Assembly: GCA_049841275.1 (NCBI GenBank)
Contig: JASGDN010000055.1
Coordinates: 76,609 to 140,608, forward strand
Reading direction: 5' to 3'
From: JASGDN01 sp049841275
GTDB taxonomy: Bacteria > Chloroflexota > Chloroflexia > Thermomicrobiales > UBA6265
DNA: 64,000 nucleotides
Each line of letters opens with the position of its first letter. Positions within the stretch are counted from its first letter, which is position 1. The translations under genes and the position numbers were made by a program. This document shows positions 8,244 to 16,479 of the stretch, piece after piece. Under the pieces are notes generated by a model that was given only the letters and a program-made list of their open reading frames with translations, ran no database searches and was not told the origin of the DNA.

Positions 8244-9355
8244 ACATCCTCGGGATCGAGACCTCGTGCGACGAGACGGCGGCCAGTGTCGTTGTCGATG
8301 GCCGTGTGGTGCGGTCGAACGTCATCTCCTCACAGATCGAGTTGCACCGGGCGCATGGCGGTGTGGTGCCGGAGCTTGCCGCGCGCGGGCAGGTGCAGGC
8401 AATCGTTCCTGTCGTGCAGGCGGCGATCGCGGAGTCCGGGATGCTGCGGCACGATCTCGATGCGGTCGCGTTCACGCATGGGCCTGGTCTGGCCGGATCG
8501 CTGATCGTCGGGGTGAATGCGGCGAAAGCGCTCGGTTATGCGCTCGGGATTCCTCTGGTGCCGGTGAACCACCTGGAGGCGCACGTCTATGCGAACTGGC
8601 TGCGTCCCGGCACTGGCGACGATCCGGGCGAGCCGGACTTGCCGGCGATCTGCCTGCTCGTCTCGGGCGGTCATACCGAAGTGCGGATAGTGGATGAAGC
8701 GGGGCAGTACCGCATTCTTGGCCGGACGCTGGACGACGCGGCCGGAGAGGCGTTCGACAAGGGCGCACGCCTGCTGGGACTCGGCTATCCGGGTGGACCG
8801 GCTATTCAACGGGCGGCAGCGGGGGGAGATCCCGCCGCCTTCGACTTGCCGCGCGCGCGGTTGGGCGATTCGCTGGACTTCAGTTTCTCCGGTCTGAAGA
8901 CGGCGCTATTGCGGCTGGTGGAGCCGTATCGTCTGCCTGCCGAGGATGTCGCGCCCGATCCGGCTGCGCTCTTCCCGAAACACCGGCCGCCGCGTTTTGC
9001 CGACACCCTGCCGCTGGCCGACCTTGCCGCCTCGTTCGAGCAAGCGATCGTCGATGTCCTTGCGGAGAAGACCGCCCGCGCTGCATTGGCGCACGAGGCT
9101 CGCACGGTGATGATTGCGGGGGGCGTCGCGGCGAACCGGCATCTGCGGGAGCGGCTTGTTGATGCGGTCGCGCACGCCTTCGCGGGCACAAATGTGCCGG
9201 TTCCGCCGGTGCGCTGGCCGGAATTCGCCTATTGCACCGACAATGCGGCCATGGTGGCCGGCCTCGGCTATCGCCTGTTGCGCGAGGGGCGGACCGGCGA
9301 TCTCCAGACCGATGCGTATCCCCGCTTCCCGATCGCCGATCCTGCCGCCCGTTGA
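8240..9355 (+). CDS. tsaD: tRNA N6-threonylcarbamoyladenosine synthase subunit TsaD
   Basis: A 371-residue ASKHA-fold protein that transfers the threonylcarbamoyl group to A37 of ANN-decoding tRNAs. It begins MNILGIETSCDETAASVV, the universal TsaD start. Metal-binding histidines are in HRAHGGVVPELAAR and NHLEAHVYANW. The nucleotide loops read LVSGGHTEVR, GEAFDKGARLLGLGYPGGP and IAGGVAANRHLRE. The start codon overlaps the rimI stop, which fixes it against the longer open frame beginning at 8096. TsaB and TsaE partners are not in the window. Confidence 0.96.
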   Translation: MNILGIETSCDETAASVVVDGRVVRSNVISSQIELHRAHGGVVPELAARGQVQAIVPVVQAAIAESGMLRHDLDAVAFTHGPGLAGSLIVGVNAAKALGYALGIPLVPVNHLEAHVYANWLRPGTGDDPGEPDLPAICLLVSGGHTEVRIVDEAGQYRILGRTLDDAAGEAFDKGARLLGLGYPGGPAIQRAAAGGDPAAFDLPRARLGDSLDFSFSGLKTALLRLVEPYRLPAEDVAPDPAALFPKHRPPRFADTLPLADLAASFEQAIVDVLAEKTARAALAHEARTVMIAGGVAANRHLRERLVDAVAHAFAGTNVPVPPVRWPEFAYCTDNAAMVAGLGYRLLREGRTGDLQTDAYPRFPIADPAAR

Positions 9356-9383
9356 TGGGCTCGCCCGGAGCATTGCTTTCCCC

Positions 9384-10235
9384 ATGCCTACGCCGTCCTC
9401 GTCCCATACTGCTGTTTCCGAGATCGACGCCCTGATTGCCGAGGCGAAGCCATTCGCGATCGGCCTTGCCCGGGAGGCCGGGGCGATTCTCCGTTCCTAC
9501 CAGGAGCGCGGATTCGACATCGTTCACAAGGGGACGGTCGATCTGGTCACGGATGCGGACAAGGCATCCGAAGCGTTGATTGCAAGCCGCATTCGCGAGC
9601 GGTTTCCGGAACATCGTCTCTTTGGGGAGGAAGGCGCCCGCAGTGACGCCGGCCCGGACGCGCCGTTTGGCTGGGTGATCGACCCGCTCGACGGCACGAC
9701 GAACTTCGCGCATGGCTATCCGCAGTTCGCCGTCTCGCTCGGCCTGGAACTGCATGGGGAGCCGATCCTCGGGGTGGTCTACGATCCCAGCCGTGACGAA
9801 CTCTTCGTGGGGGCAAAGGGCATGGGCGCGACGTTGAACGATGTGCCGATCCACGTATCCGGGACCGGGACGGTGCGCCAGGCGTTGCTGGCGACCGGCT
9901 TCTCCTACGACCTGACGCAGCGGACCGAATCCACCGCCCTCTGGACGGCGTTCAACAACGCGGCGCAGGGACTTCGCCGTGATGGCGCGGCTGCGCTTGA
10001 CCTGTGCTGGGTGGCATGCGGACGGCTGGATGGCTACTTCGAGCGCCCGGTCATGTCCTGGGACATGGGCGGCTCGGTTGTCATCGTGCGGGAGGCGGGC
10101 GGGATTGTCACGGCGCTGGAGGATGACGACTGGCGGCTGGAGCGGAATGAGGCACTGGTGGCCGGACCGCAGCTGATCCCGGAGATGCGGGGGCTGATCG
10201 TCTCGACGCTGGCGGAGACGCGCGCCGGACGCTGA
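9384..10235 (+). CDS. Inositol-1-monophosphatase family protein
   Basis: A 283-residue Mg-dependent phosphatase of the IMPase/SuhB family. Signature residues appear in order: DLVTDADKASE, FGEEGA, WVIDPLDGTTNFAHGYP (metal-binding DPLDGTT) and SWDMGGSVVIVREAGG. It could hydrolyse inositol phosphate, histidinol phosphate or a related sugar phosphate; the sequence does not distinguish these. It lies 28 nt after tsaD on the same strand and may share its transcript. The ATG at 9384 begins MPTPSSSHTAVSEIDALI, giving normal length. Confidence 0.85.
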   Translation: MPTPSSSHTAVSEIDALIAEAKPFAIGLAREAGAILRSYQERGFDIVHKGTVDLVTDADKASEALIASRIRERFPEHRLFGEEGARSDAGPDAPFGWVIDPLDGTTNFAHGYPQFAVSLGLELHGEPILGVVYDPSRDELFVGAKGMGATLNDVPIHVSGTGTVRQALLATGFSYDLTQRTESTALWTAFNNAAQGLRRDGAAALDLCWVACGRLDGYFERPVMSWDMGGSVVIVREAGGIVTALEDDDWRLERNEALVAGPQLIPEMRGLIVSTLAETRAGR

Positions 10236-10415
10236 TGCGGCGATTCTGATAGACTCGGCACGTACGTTTCGCTGTTGGGAACCGCGGATCGGGGATCGCC
10301 GGGAGGCGCTCTTCCCCTATGTTCCCGTCACCCTGTGTTTGCGTCCCGGCACCGCATGCGGTGCGCCAGGACGATGGTCCGACCGCACTGCCGCCGTTCA
10401 TGAAGGAGGCGCCCG

Positions 10416-10745
10416 ATGAAGCTCATTCTTGCCGTGGTCCAGGATGAGGACACCGATGCGCTGACCGAATCCCTGATCGAATCGGGGTATCGTTTCACGA
10501 AGATCAGCACGACGGGATCCTTCCTCCGCACGGGCAACACCAGCCTGATGATCGGCGTCGAGGACGCCGGTGTCGAGGGTGTCCTCGCCATCCTGCAGCG
10601 CACCTGCCGCCGCCGGACGCAGATCGCCGTGCCCTATTCGCCGGCGCTGGAGCCGGGATTGCTCTACATGCCGGAGAACTTCGAGGTGGAGGTCGGCGGC
10701 GCGGTCGTCTTCGTCGCCAATGTCTCCCGTTTCGAGCGGATCTAG
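10416..10745 (+). CDS. darA: Cyclic-di-AMP receptor (DarA/PstA family)
   Basis: A 109-residue PII-like trimeric protein that senses c-di-AMP. The sequence MKLILAVVQDEDTDALTESL followed by GYRFTKISTTGSFLRTGNTSLMIGVED is diagnostic. The TxGxFLxxGNTTxxxG loop contacts the nucleotide in studied homologues. The later RRRTQIAVPYSP and AVVFVANVSRFERI complete the fold. A strong AAGGAGG precedes the ATG. The gene has its own 180-bp upstream region and is followed at once by a hairpin, so it is probably monocistronic. Its presence implies c-di-AMP signalling in this organism. Confidence 0.9.
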   Translation: MKLILAVVQDEDTDALTESLIESGYRFTKISTTGSFLRTGNTSLMIGVEDAGVEGVLAILQRTCRRRTQIAVPYSPALEPGLLYMPENFEVEVGGAVVFVANVSRFERI

Positions 10746-10778
10746 CAGGTCGCGGGCCTGTCCGCAGGTGCATGATGT

Positions 10779-10812
10779 AAACGCCGCTCCCGGTTTGCCG
10801 GGAGCGGCGTTT
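10779..10812 (+). terminator. 15-bp stem, TTTG tetraloop terminator
   Basis: Arms at 10779-10793 and 10798-10812 pair perfectly (AAACGCCGCTCCCGG) 34 nt after the darA stop. A short TT within the 3-prime arm edge is the only T-rich part. Likely intrinsic terminator of darA. Confidence 0.7.
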
Positions 10813-10929
10813 CTGCGTCTGGTTCCCGATCGCCGGGACTTGCGCGGGGATGGTACAAGGGGAGCGGATGTGCCGGCCCGCTATGGTCGGCATCGGTGAA
10901 TGGGATCGGCAGATCGGGAGGATTGTGGC

Positions 10930-12150
10930 GTGAGCGATACGGGTACCGGGCAGGTGGGCGACGGGCTGTCGCCGTGGGTGGAGAAGGTCTCGCGCGAGAA
11001 GGTGCTCGCGGTGGCGCAACAGCTGGTTTCCATCCCGAGCGTGAGTGGCGATGAACTGGCGGTGATGGAATTCGTGCAGCGATGGCTGGACGAACGCGGC
11101 ATTTCCTACGTGGTGACGGCCAATGACCCGAAGCGGCCCAACGTGATCGCGACGGTGGGCGATCCATCGTCCGGTCCGGTGATCGCGATGAACGGGCACC
11201 TCGACACGGTACCGGTTTCCGACCCCGATGTGTGGAAGACGGACCCGTTCGAGGGCGTGGTCAGTGAGGATGGCACGCGGCTCTCCGGGCGTGGTGCGTC
11301 GGACATGAAAAGCTCGGTTGGCGTGATGATGGCGCTGCTGGAGCTCTTCAAGGATGCGCCGATGACGGGCGCCTTGCAGGCACACATCGTTTCCGACGAG
11401 GAGACGAGCGCGAAATACGGCACGTTGCACGTCCTCGACGAAATCGAGAAGGGCACGCTGCCGCGCCCGGATTACGTCTTCATTGGCGAGTCCAGCCAGT
11501 TCAAGGTCCGGAATGCCGAACGTGGCGGTCTCGCGGTGGATGTCCGCTTCATCGGGCGCGCTTCCCATACGGCCGCCGCGCGGGCGACGGGGATCAACGC
11601 GATCCAGAAGGCGGCGAAGGGCATTCTCGCGCTGGAACATCATCTGGAGCAGTTCCATCCGGCGGTGGGCCATCCGGTCCTGAGCGTGAACCTGATCTCC
11701 GGTGGCGTAGCCCACAATGTCGTACCGGGTGAGGCGATCATCTCGATCGATCGCCGGCTGATTCCGGGCGAGGACAAGGAAAGCGCGCTGGCGGACATCG
11801 TCGCGAAGCTTGACGCGGCAGGCGAGGGCGATCCGGACTATCGCTACGAGCTGATCGTCGATCCGGACGGAAGCTACATCGACCCGAACATCACCCCGGA
11901 GGATTCGCCGCTGGTGCAGGCCTTCCAGCAGAGCGTTCGCGTGGTGACGGGCGAGGAGCCGGAGTTCTTCGTACAGTGGGCGGGAATGACGGATGGCCGC
12001 TTCTATCGCCAGCACGGGATCGACACGGTCGGGATGGGACCGAGCGGCGAGGGGGCGCACGGCGCGAATGAATCGATCCTGATCGACGACCTGGTGAAGG
12101 AAGGCCGGATCTACGCGCAGACGATCGCGACGCTGCTGAAGGTTCCGTAG
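10930..12150 (+). CDS. M20-family metallopeptidase (ArgE/DapE-like)
   Basis: A 406-residue dizinc deacylase or dipeptidase. Metal ligands are visible in NGHLDTVPV, GRGASDMKS, SDEETSAKYG and the final GEGAHGANE. The dimerisation domain sits between, around GGLAVDVRFIGRASHTAAA. Members of this group remove acyl groups from amino acids or cleave dipeptides; the exact substrate is not evident, and DapE, ArgE and carboxypeptidase-like activities all remain possible. GGGAGG lies 8 nt before the GTG at 10930, which is preferred over the ATG at 10900. A weak hairpin follows at 12179-12218, shared with the convergent oxidoreductase gene. Confidence 0.85.
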   Translation: MSDTGTGQVGDGLSPWVEKVSREKVLAVAQQLVSIPSVSGDELAVMEFVQRWLDERGISYVVTANDPKRPNVIATVGDPSSGPVIAMNGHLDTVPVSDPDVWKTDPFEGVVSEDGTRLSGRGASDMKSSVGVMMALLELFKDAPMTGALQAHIVSDEETSAKYGTLHVLDEIEKGTLPRPDYVFIGESSQFKVRNAERGGLAVDVRFIGRASHTAAARATGINAIQKAAKGILALEHHLEQFHPAVGHPVLSVNLISGGVAHNVVPGEAIISIDRRLIPGEDKESALADIVAKLDAAGEGDPDYRYELIVDPDGSYIDPNITPEDSPLVQAFQQSVRVVTGEEPEFFVQWAGMTDGRFYRQHGIDTVGMGPSGEGAHGANESILIDDLVKEGRIYAQTIATLLKVP

Positions 12151-12178
12151 CGCCGCGTCCGAGGGTCACGCAAGATAG

Positions 12179-12218
12179 GCAGGGGAGGCTAACACTGGCC
12201 GCCCCTGCTGCGTGTTAT
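12179..12218. terminator. Weak hairpin between convergent genes
   Basis: Seven-bp arms GCAGGGG/CCCCTGC with a partly pairing interior, immediately after the M20 peptidase and overlapping the end of the minus-strand LLM gene. Weak candidate. Confidence 0.35.
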
Positions 12219-13168
12219 GGCAGGTCGGCGATGATGGTGGAGAGTTGTTCCAGTTCTTCCGCCTCATCCTTCACGATGACGTGGGAGACGATCAGCTCGT
12301 CGAGTCCGGCCTCACGAAGCTGCTGCAGGCGGTATTTCACCGTCGCGGGATTGCCGGAGACGCAGAGCACATCGACGAGGTCATCCGTCATCTCCCCACT
12401 TGCGGTGACCGGATAGCCGGCGTCCTTGAACATCGCCGCGTAGAACGGCAGCTTGCTGTAGACCGGGAACTGGGAGCGGAATGCGTTGCGGGCGGCATCC
12501 CGGTCCTGCGAGATGGCGACCGGGATGTGCGCGACCACGGGCGGGTGTTGCCGTCGCGCCTTCTCGGCGCCGCGTTCCATCGCCGGGATTGCTGTCTTCA
12601 GGATGTATTCCACCGGCGTCACCCAGGTGATCGCGCCGTCACTCAGCTCACCGGCCAGCCGGAAGGCGTTTTCGCGCAGGGCCGAGATCAGGAGCGGCGT
12701 GCGGGGCAGCGTCGCGCCCTGCGGCATACTCGCCTTCACGGTGAAGAACTCGCCGGAATGGTCGACATCGCCCTGCCAGAGGAGCGCGCGGAGGATGGTC
12801 AGGTACTCGCGGAGGTAGGTGAGCGGCCGGTTCATCTGCAGGCCATACATACCCTCGACCGAGGGTTTGTGGCTGGTGCCGATGCCGATTCGGAAGCGGC
12901 CGGGCGCGATGCCCTCCAGTGCCAGGACCTGGGAGGCGAAGGCGATCGGGTGGATCGGGTAGATTGGCACGACCGACGAGCCGATGCGGACGCGGCCGGT
13001 GGTCGCGGCAGCGGCGGTGAAGGTTGTCACCGGGTCCGGAGAGGGACCGCCGACGGTGGACCAGACCTGCTCCACGCCGCGCGATTCGGCGAGCTGGATG
13101 GCGGCGAGTTGTCCGGCCGATCCCTGCTGTCCCCGTGGAATCACCAGCCCTGCGTTAAGCCGTACCAT
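12215..13168 (-). CDS. LLM-class (F420-dependent-type) flavin oxidoreductase
   Basis: A 317-residue TIM-barrel oxidoreductase of the luciferase-like monooxygenase class. Typical features include the start RLNAGLVIPRGQQG, the VRIGSSVVPIYPIHPIAFASQVLALEGIAPGRFRIGIG region and RPLTYLREYLTILRALL. These resemble F420-dependent dehydrogenases and reductases of Actinobacteria and Thermomicrobia more than FMN-dependent luciferases. Cofactor choice is an inference from that resemblance. AGGGA precedes the ATG. A 16-bp-stem inverted repeat lies 27 bp upstream of the start. Confidence 0.82.
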   Translation of the reverse strand: MVRLNAGLVIPRGQQGSAGQLAAIQLAESRGVEQVWSTVGGPSPDPVTTFTAAAATTGRVRIGSSVVPIYPIHPIAFASQVLALEGIAPGRFRIGIGTSHKPSVEGMYGLQMNRPLTYLREYLTILRALLWQGDVDHSGEFFTVKASMPQGATLPRTPLLISALRENAFRLAGELSDGAITWVTPVEYILKTAIPAMERGAEKARRQHPPVVAHIPVAISQDRDAARNAFRSQFPVYSKLPFYAAMFKDAGYPVTASGEMTDDLVDVLCVSGNPATVKYRLQQLREAGLDELIVSHVIVKDEAEELEQLSTIIADLP

Positions 13169-13195
13169 GCGTTCCGGTCCCTTTCACGAATGATG

Positions 13196-13231
13196 ACAAT
13201 CGGAGCGCGTCAAACGACGCGCTCCGATTGT
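13196..13231. terminator. 16-bp stem, AAAC tetraloop hairpin
   Basis: Perfect arms at 13196-13211 and 13216-13231. It could end the minus-strand transcript arriving from the S9 peptidase gene (stop at 13640) or be an operator for the LLM gene that starts 28 bp away. The short loop favours a terminator. Confidence 0.5.
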
Positions 13232-13639
13232 ATGGACGCTTCCCGATGGGAAGTATCGGCCGGATGGGGAGGAGCGCCATCTGATAGCCGGACCAATGGC
13301 GTCATCCCGAGCGGCTCATGTCGATGCCGGAAAACCCAATGGGCGTACGCGCGGCGGGCTTGCGTGTCGGTCCGGGGTTGGCATGCGTGGCATCGTCCAT
13401 GCCAGGTGATCTCTCGACTACGCTATCTCCCGAATGCCATCGTGACGCATGGGGTGCTTCGCTGCCCTGAAAGACTTCCCCTTGCTGACGTGTCGTGGGG
13501 GGATCGAGCTTCGCGCGATGGCGCAGACCAGCTGCGCCGCTACGGGCAATGATCGATCATGCACGAGCGTCGTTTTTCATGCGCGCTGGCGAGGTGGCCT
13601 CACTTTTCACTTCTCGGTCCTCACTTCTCTTTGAGGCGT
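13232..13639. other. Gene-free spacer with a dispersed pyrimidine-rich repeat
   Basis: About 400 bp between the LLM hairpin and the S9 peptidase stop. No frame here has a convincing start or composition. Positions 13601-13632 hold a pyrimidine-rich run containing TTCTCGGTCCTCACTTCTC, which recurs near priA (19711-19740, and inverted at 22280-22307). Confidence 0.5.
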
Positions 13640-15583
13640 CTACCCATTTGCAGGGATGTACTTCTCGTACCAGGCGACGATGCGCTTCATGAGGTCGATC
13701 TGATGGGCGCGCTCGCGGAAGCCGTGACCCTCGCGCGGGTAGCGCACGAACTGGACGGGCACACCGACCTCCTTCAGTGCCCGGTAATACTCCTGTCCTT
13801 GCGACGGGTGAACCCGGATGTCGCTGTCCCCGTGGACGATCAGGGTTGGCGTCACGACGTTCGTCGCGTAGCGGATGGGGGAACCCTTCGCGTAGAGGTC
13901 CCAGTGCGTCCACGGGTGGCCGGGATACATCGTCATGTTCGCTTCCGCGATGTCACCCGCCCCGTGGTCGGAGATGAGGTTCGCGACGCCGGCACCCATG
14001 ACGGCAGCCTTGAAGATGTTCGTCTGCGTGATGCACCAGGCCGTGAGGTAGCCGCCCCAACTCCAACCTCCGATGCCGAGGCGGTCCGGATCGGCGATGC
14101 CGCGCTCGACCATCGCCTTCGCGCCGGAGATGACGTCCTGGGCCTCTCCTCCGCCGACATCGCCGAAGAGCAGCTTCTCGAACTCGGAGCCGCGTCCCGT
14201 GCTGCCACGCGGATTCGGCAGCAGCACCGCGTAGCCGCGCGAGACCAGCATTTGCGCCCAGTCGTGCCAGCCGAGCATGATGCTGTCCTCCCACTGCCAT
14301 TGCGGACCGCCGTGAATCTCGACGATCAGCGGCAGCGGCGTGCCCTCCGGGACATCCTTCGGTCGTACCAGTAGGCCCTCGATCTCGACGCCGTCGGTGC
14401 TCTCCCACGTCACGAGTTTCGCTGGCTGCAGGCGGCCTGCGAAGTCCTTGCCGAAGTCGGTGAGCGCGACAGCATCCTGTCCGAGGGCCGCGACCTCGAT
14501 TTCGGCCGGCTTGTCCATCGCGCTCCAGCCGAAGGCGATGGTCTTGCCATCGTGCGAGACGGTCGGACCACCCGCGAGCGAGCCGCGCTCGACCACGTTG
14601 GCTGGCGTGACGGCGGTCATGGCGCCCGTCTCGACGGAGACGCGGTAGATGCGCTGGCGGGTGCCCTCCACGACGGAGGCAAAGACCATCGCCGGGTCGG
14701 CCAGATCGGCGACGAGTGTGTAGTAGGTGCCGTTGAAGCCCTTGGTGACGTTCGTCTTCTCGCCGCCGGCGAGGGGAACGGTCCAGATGCCGGTCGCGGG
14801 GTCTTCCACCCGCTCGCCGGCGACGACCGCGACTACCATCTCGCCATTCCGCTCGCGCACGACCGGGGAGCCAGCGCCGTCCTGGAAATCGGCGAGGTGC
14901 GTGCGCAAGCCACCGGTGACGGGCACGCTCCACAGCGATTGCCTGCGGAAGCGTTCGTTCACGACGTGGATGCCGGTCGTGACGATGACGAGGCGCTGGC
15001 TGTCCGGCGTCCAGGCGTGGTCCCAGACGGAGACATCGCCGAAGGTGAGCTGGCGGGTGGCCCCGGTGTTCGCATCGACGAGCCAGAGACGGACGCGCTT
15101 CACGTCCTCCTCGTGGACGACGGGATCGTCCTTGTCCTCCTTGCGCTTCTTCTCCTCGGCGGTCTCCGGGTCGGCGCGGAGGATCGCGATCGTCGATCCG
15201 TCGGGCGACCAGATCGGATCGGAGAGGTCGCCATCGAGGTCGCCGAGGCGCTGGGCCTCGCCGCCGTCGATTGGCAGGAGGTAGAGCCCCGATTTCTCCT
15301 TGTCGTCGCGGTTGGCGACGAAGAGGAGCTTCGTGCTGTCCGGGGACCAGCGTGGGCTGTCGTTCATGGCCTTGCCGCCGGTGAAGCGGACGGCGGGCTG
15401 GCGGTCGCGGGAGAGCCAGATGGCGCGTTCGAGGCCGTCGCCGGTGTGGTTTGCCCTGGCGACCGTGAAGGCGACATGCCTGCCGTCCGGCGAGACCTGG
15501 GGATCGCCGGGGATCAGGCGGTCGGCGATCTCGTCGAAGCCGAGGATGTTCGGCGGTGTGGATTCAGCGGTGGGTGCGGACAC
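13640..15583 (-). CDS. S9-family prolyl oligopeptidase-like serine peptidase
   Basis: A 647-residue two-domain serine peptidase. The N-terminal 390 residues are a beta-propeller with TolB/WD-like repeats (PQVSPDGRHVAFTV, PRWSPDSTKLLFV, PIWSPDGSTIAIL). The C-terminal alpha/beta-hydrolase carries Ser in GGWSWGGY, Asp in HGDSDIRV and His in REGHGF, with oxyanion sequence EIHGGPQWQW. It probably cleaves oligopeptides or acyl-peptides in the cytoplasm; no signal peptide is seen. The frame extends to a GTG at 15622, but GTG 15583 has AGGA upstream. It follows the GNAT gene on the same strand with a short gap, suggesting an operon. Confidence 0.87.
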   Translation of the reverse strand: MSAPTAESTPPNILGFDEIADRLIPGDPQVSPDGRHVAFTVARANHTGDGLERAIWLSRDRQPAVRFTGGKAMNDSPRWSPDSTKLLFVANRDDKEKSGLYLLPIDGGEAQRLGDLDGDLSDPIWSPDGSTIAILRADPETAEEKKRKEDKDDPVVHEEDVKRVRLWLVDANTGATRQLTFGDVSVWDHAWTPDSQRLVIVTTGIHVVNERFRRQSLWSVPVTGGLRTHLADFQDGAGSPVVRERNGEMVVAVVAGERVEDPATGIWTVPLAGGEKTNVTKGFNGTYYTLVADLADPAMVFASVVEGTRQRIYRVSVETGAMTAVTPANVVERGSLAGGPTVSHDGKTIAFGWSAMDKPAEIEVAALGQDAVALTDFGKDFAGRLQPAKLVTWESTDGVEIEGLLVRPKDVPEGTPLPLIVEIHGGPQWQWEDSIMLGWHDWAQMLVSRGYAVLLPNPRGSTGRGSEFEKLLFGDVGGGEAQDVISGAKAMVERGIADPDRLGIGGWSWGGYLTAWCITQTNIFKAAVMGAGVANLISDHGAGDIAEANMTMYPGHPWTHWDLYAKGSPIRYATNVVTPTLIVHGDSDIRVHPSQGQEYYRALKEVGVPVQFVRYPREGHGFRERAHQIDLMKRIVAWYEKYIPANG

Positions 15584-15637
15584 GATGCAGTCGATCCTGT
15601 GCGTGAGGGCGGATGAGAGCACGATGAACGATTCGTA

Positions 15638-16216
15638 TCACGAATCGCCCGGTTCGGGAACCTGGGGAGCGGGAAGGTCGGTGCAGAGAAGCCCGTATCG
15701 ATAGTGATCGACGCGGACCCCCTGGACACGGAGGAGACCGCGTGCGATGCCTTCGCGCTGGAATCCTGCTGCCTCCAGCACCCGATGGGAGGCGATGTTG
15801 TGGACCGAGGCGACCGCTTCCAGCCGCTCCAGTGCGAGTCCTCGTGGATCGAAGGCGATCGCCACCAGCAGCCTGGCTGCGCGCGAGGCGATCCGCTTGC
15901 CGTGGAATGCGGGATCGAGGGTGTAGCCGATGGAGCCGATCGCCTGGTCGCGTTGCGTGATGTCGAGCGATATCCAACCAGCGGGGCCGCCAGCGGGAAG
16001 GCCATCATGTTCCACGATCCAGTGGAGCTTGCCGGAGGTGTTCGGGTTTTCTGCGCGGGCCGCTGATTCGCGCAACAGCTGTTTCTGCATCGCGAGGTCG
16101 TATTGCATCGTCGGCTGGTGGCGGATCGTGGAAGGTAGTCCACGCAGGACCACCAGCATCTGGGCGTCGTCCGGGGTGGCACGACGGATCGTGACCGCGT
16201 CATTGCATTCAGGCAT
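15638..16216 (-). CDS. GNAT-family N-acetyltransferase (RimJ/RimL-like)
   Basis: A 192-residue GNAT protein. It opens with VTIRRATPDDAQMLVVLRG and has the GNAT core in GSIGYTLDPAFHGKRIASRA, where the acetyl-CoA loop is slightly degenerate (HGKRIAS for the usual RGKGxG/A). ERLEAVASVHNIASHRVLEAAGF then matches the RimJ/RimL type. The end reads RVQGVRVDHYRYGLL. Such proteins acetylate alpha-amino or small-molecule amines; the substrate is unknown. GGAG precedes the ATG. It is the first gene of a minus-strand pair with the S9 peptidase. Confidence 0.78.
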   Translation of the reverse strand: MPECNDAVTIRRATPDDAQMLVVLRGLPSTIRHQPTMQYDLAMQKQLLRESAARAENPNTSGKLHWIVEHDGLPAGGPAGWISLDITQRDQAIGSIGYTLDPAFHGKRIASRAARLLVAIAFDPRGLALERLEAVASVHNIASHRVLEAAGFQREGIARGLLRVQGVRVDHYRYGLLCTDLPAPQVPEPGDS

Positions 16217-16479
16217 GAGGCATATCTCCGATGCTCTGGCTCTGATGATTCAGGTCGAACGATAGGCTATCAGCGCACCGTTTTGGGCGAGATGTCCAAA
16301 CAGAAGGCACGGCACCGCCTGTGCGAAGGGGCTGACGGTGTGGAAGGCTGCCAAAGCGGGGCCATTTGTGGCACTGTACGTCTCATCGGCGGTAGCGATT
16401 CCTTAGGGTCGCCAGGGTATTGTGCGCGAATCGGGCATCGCTGGCGATGCCGGGGTTGCGAGGAACGCAGGCAGAAGCG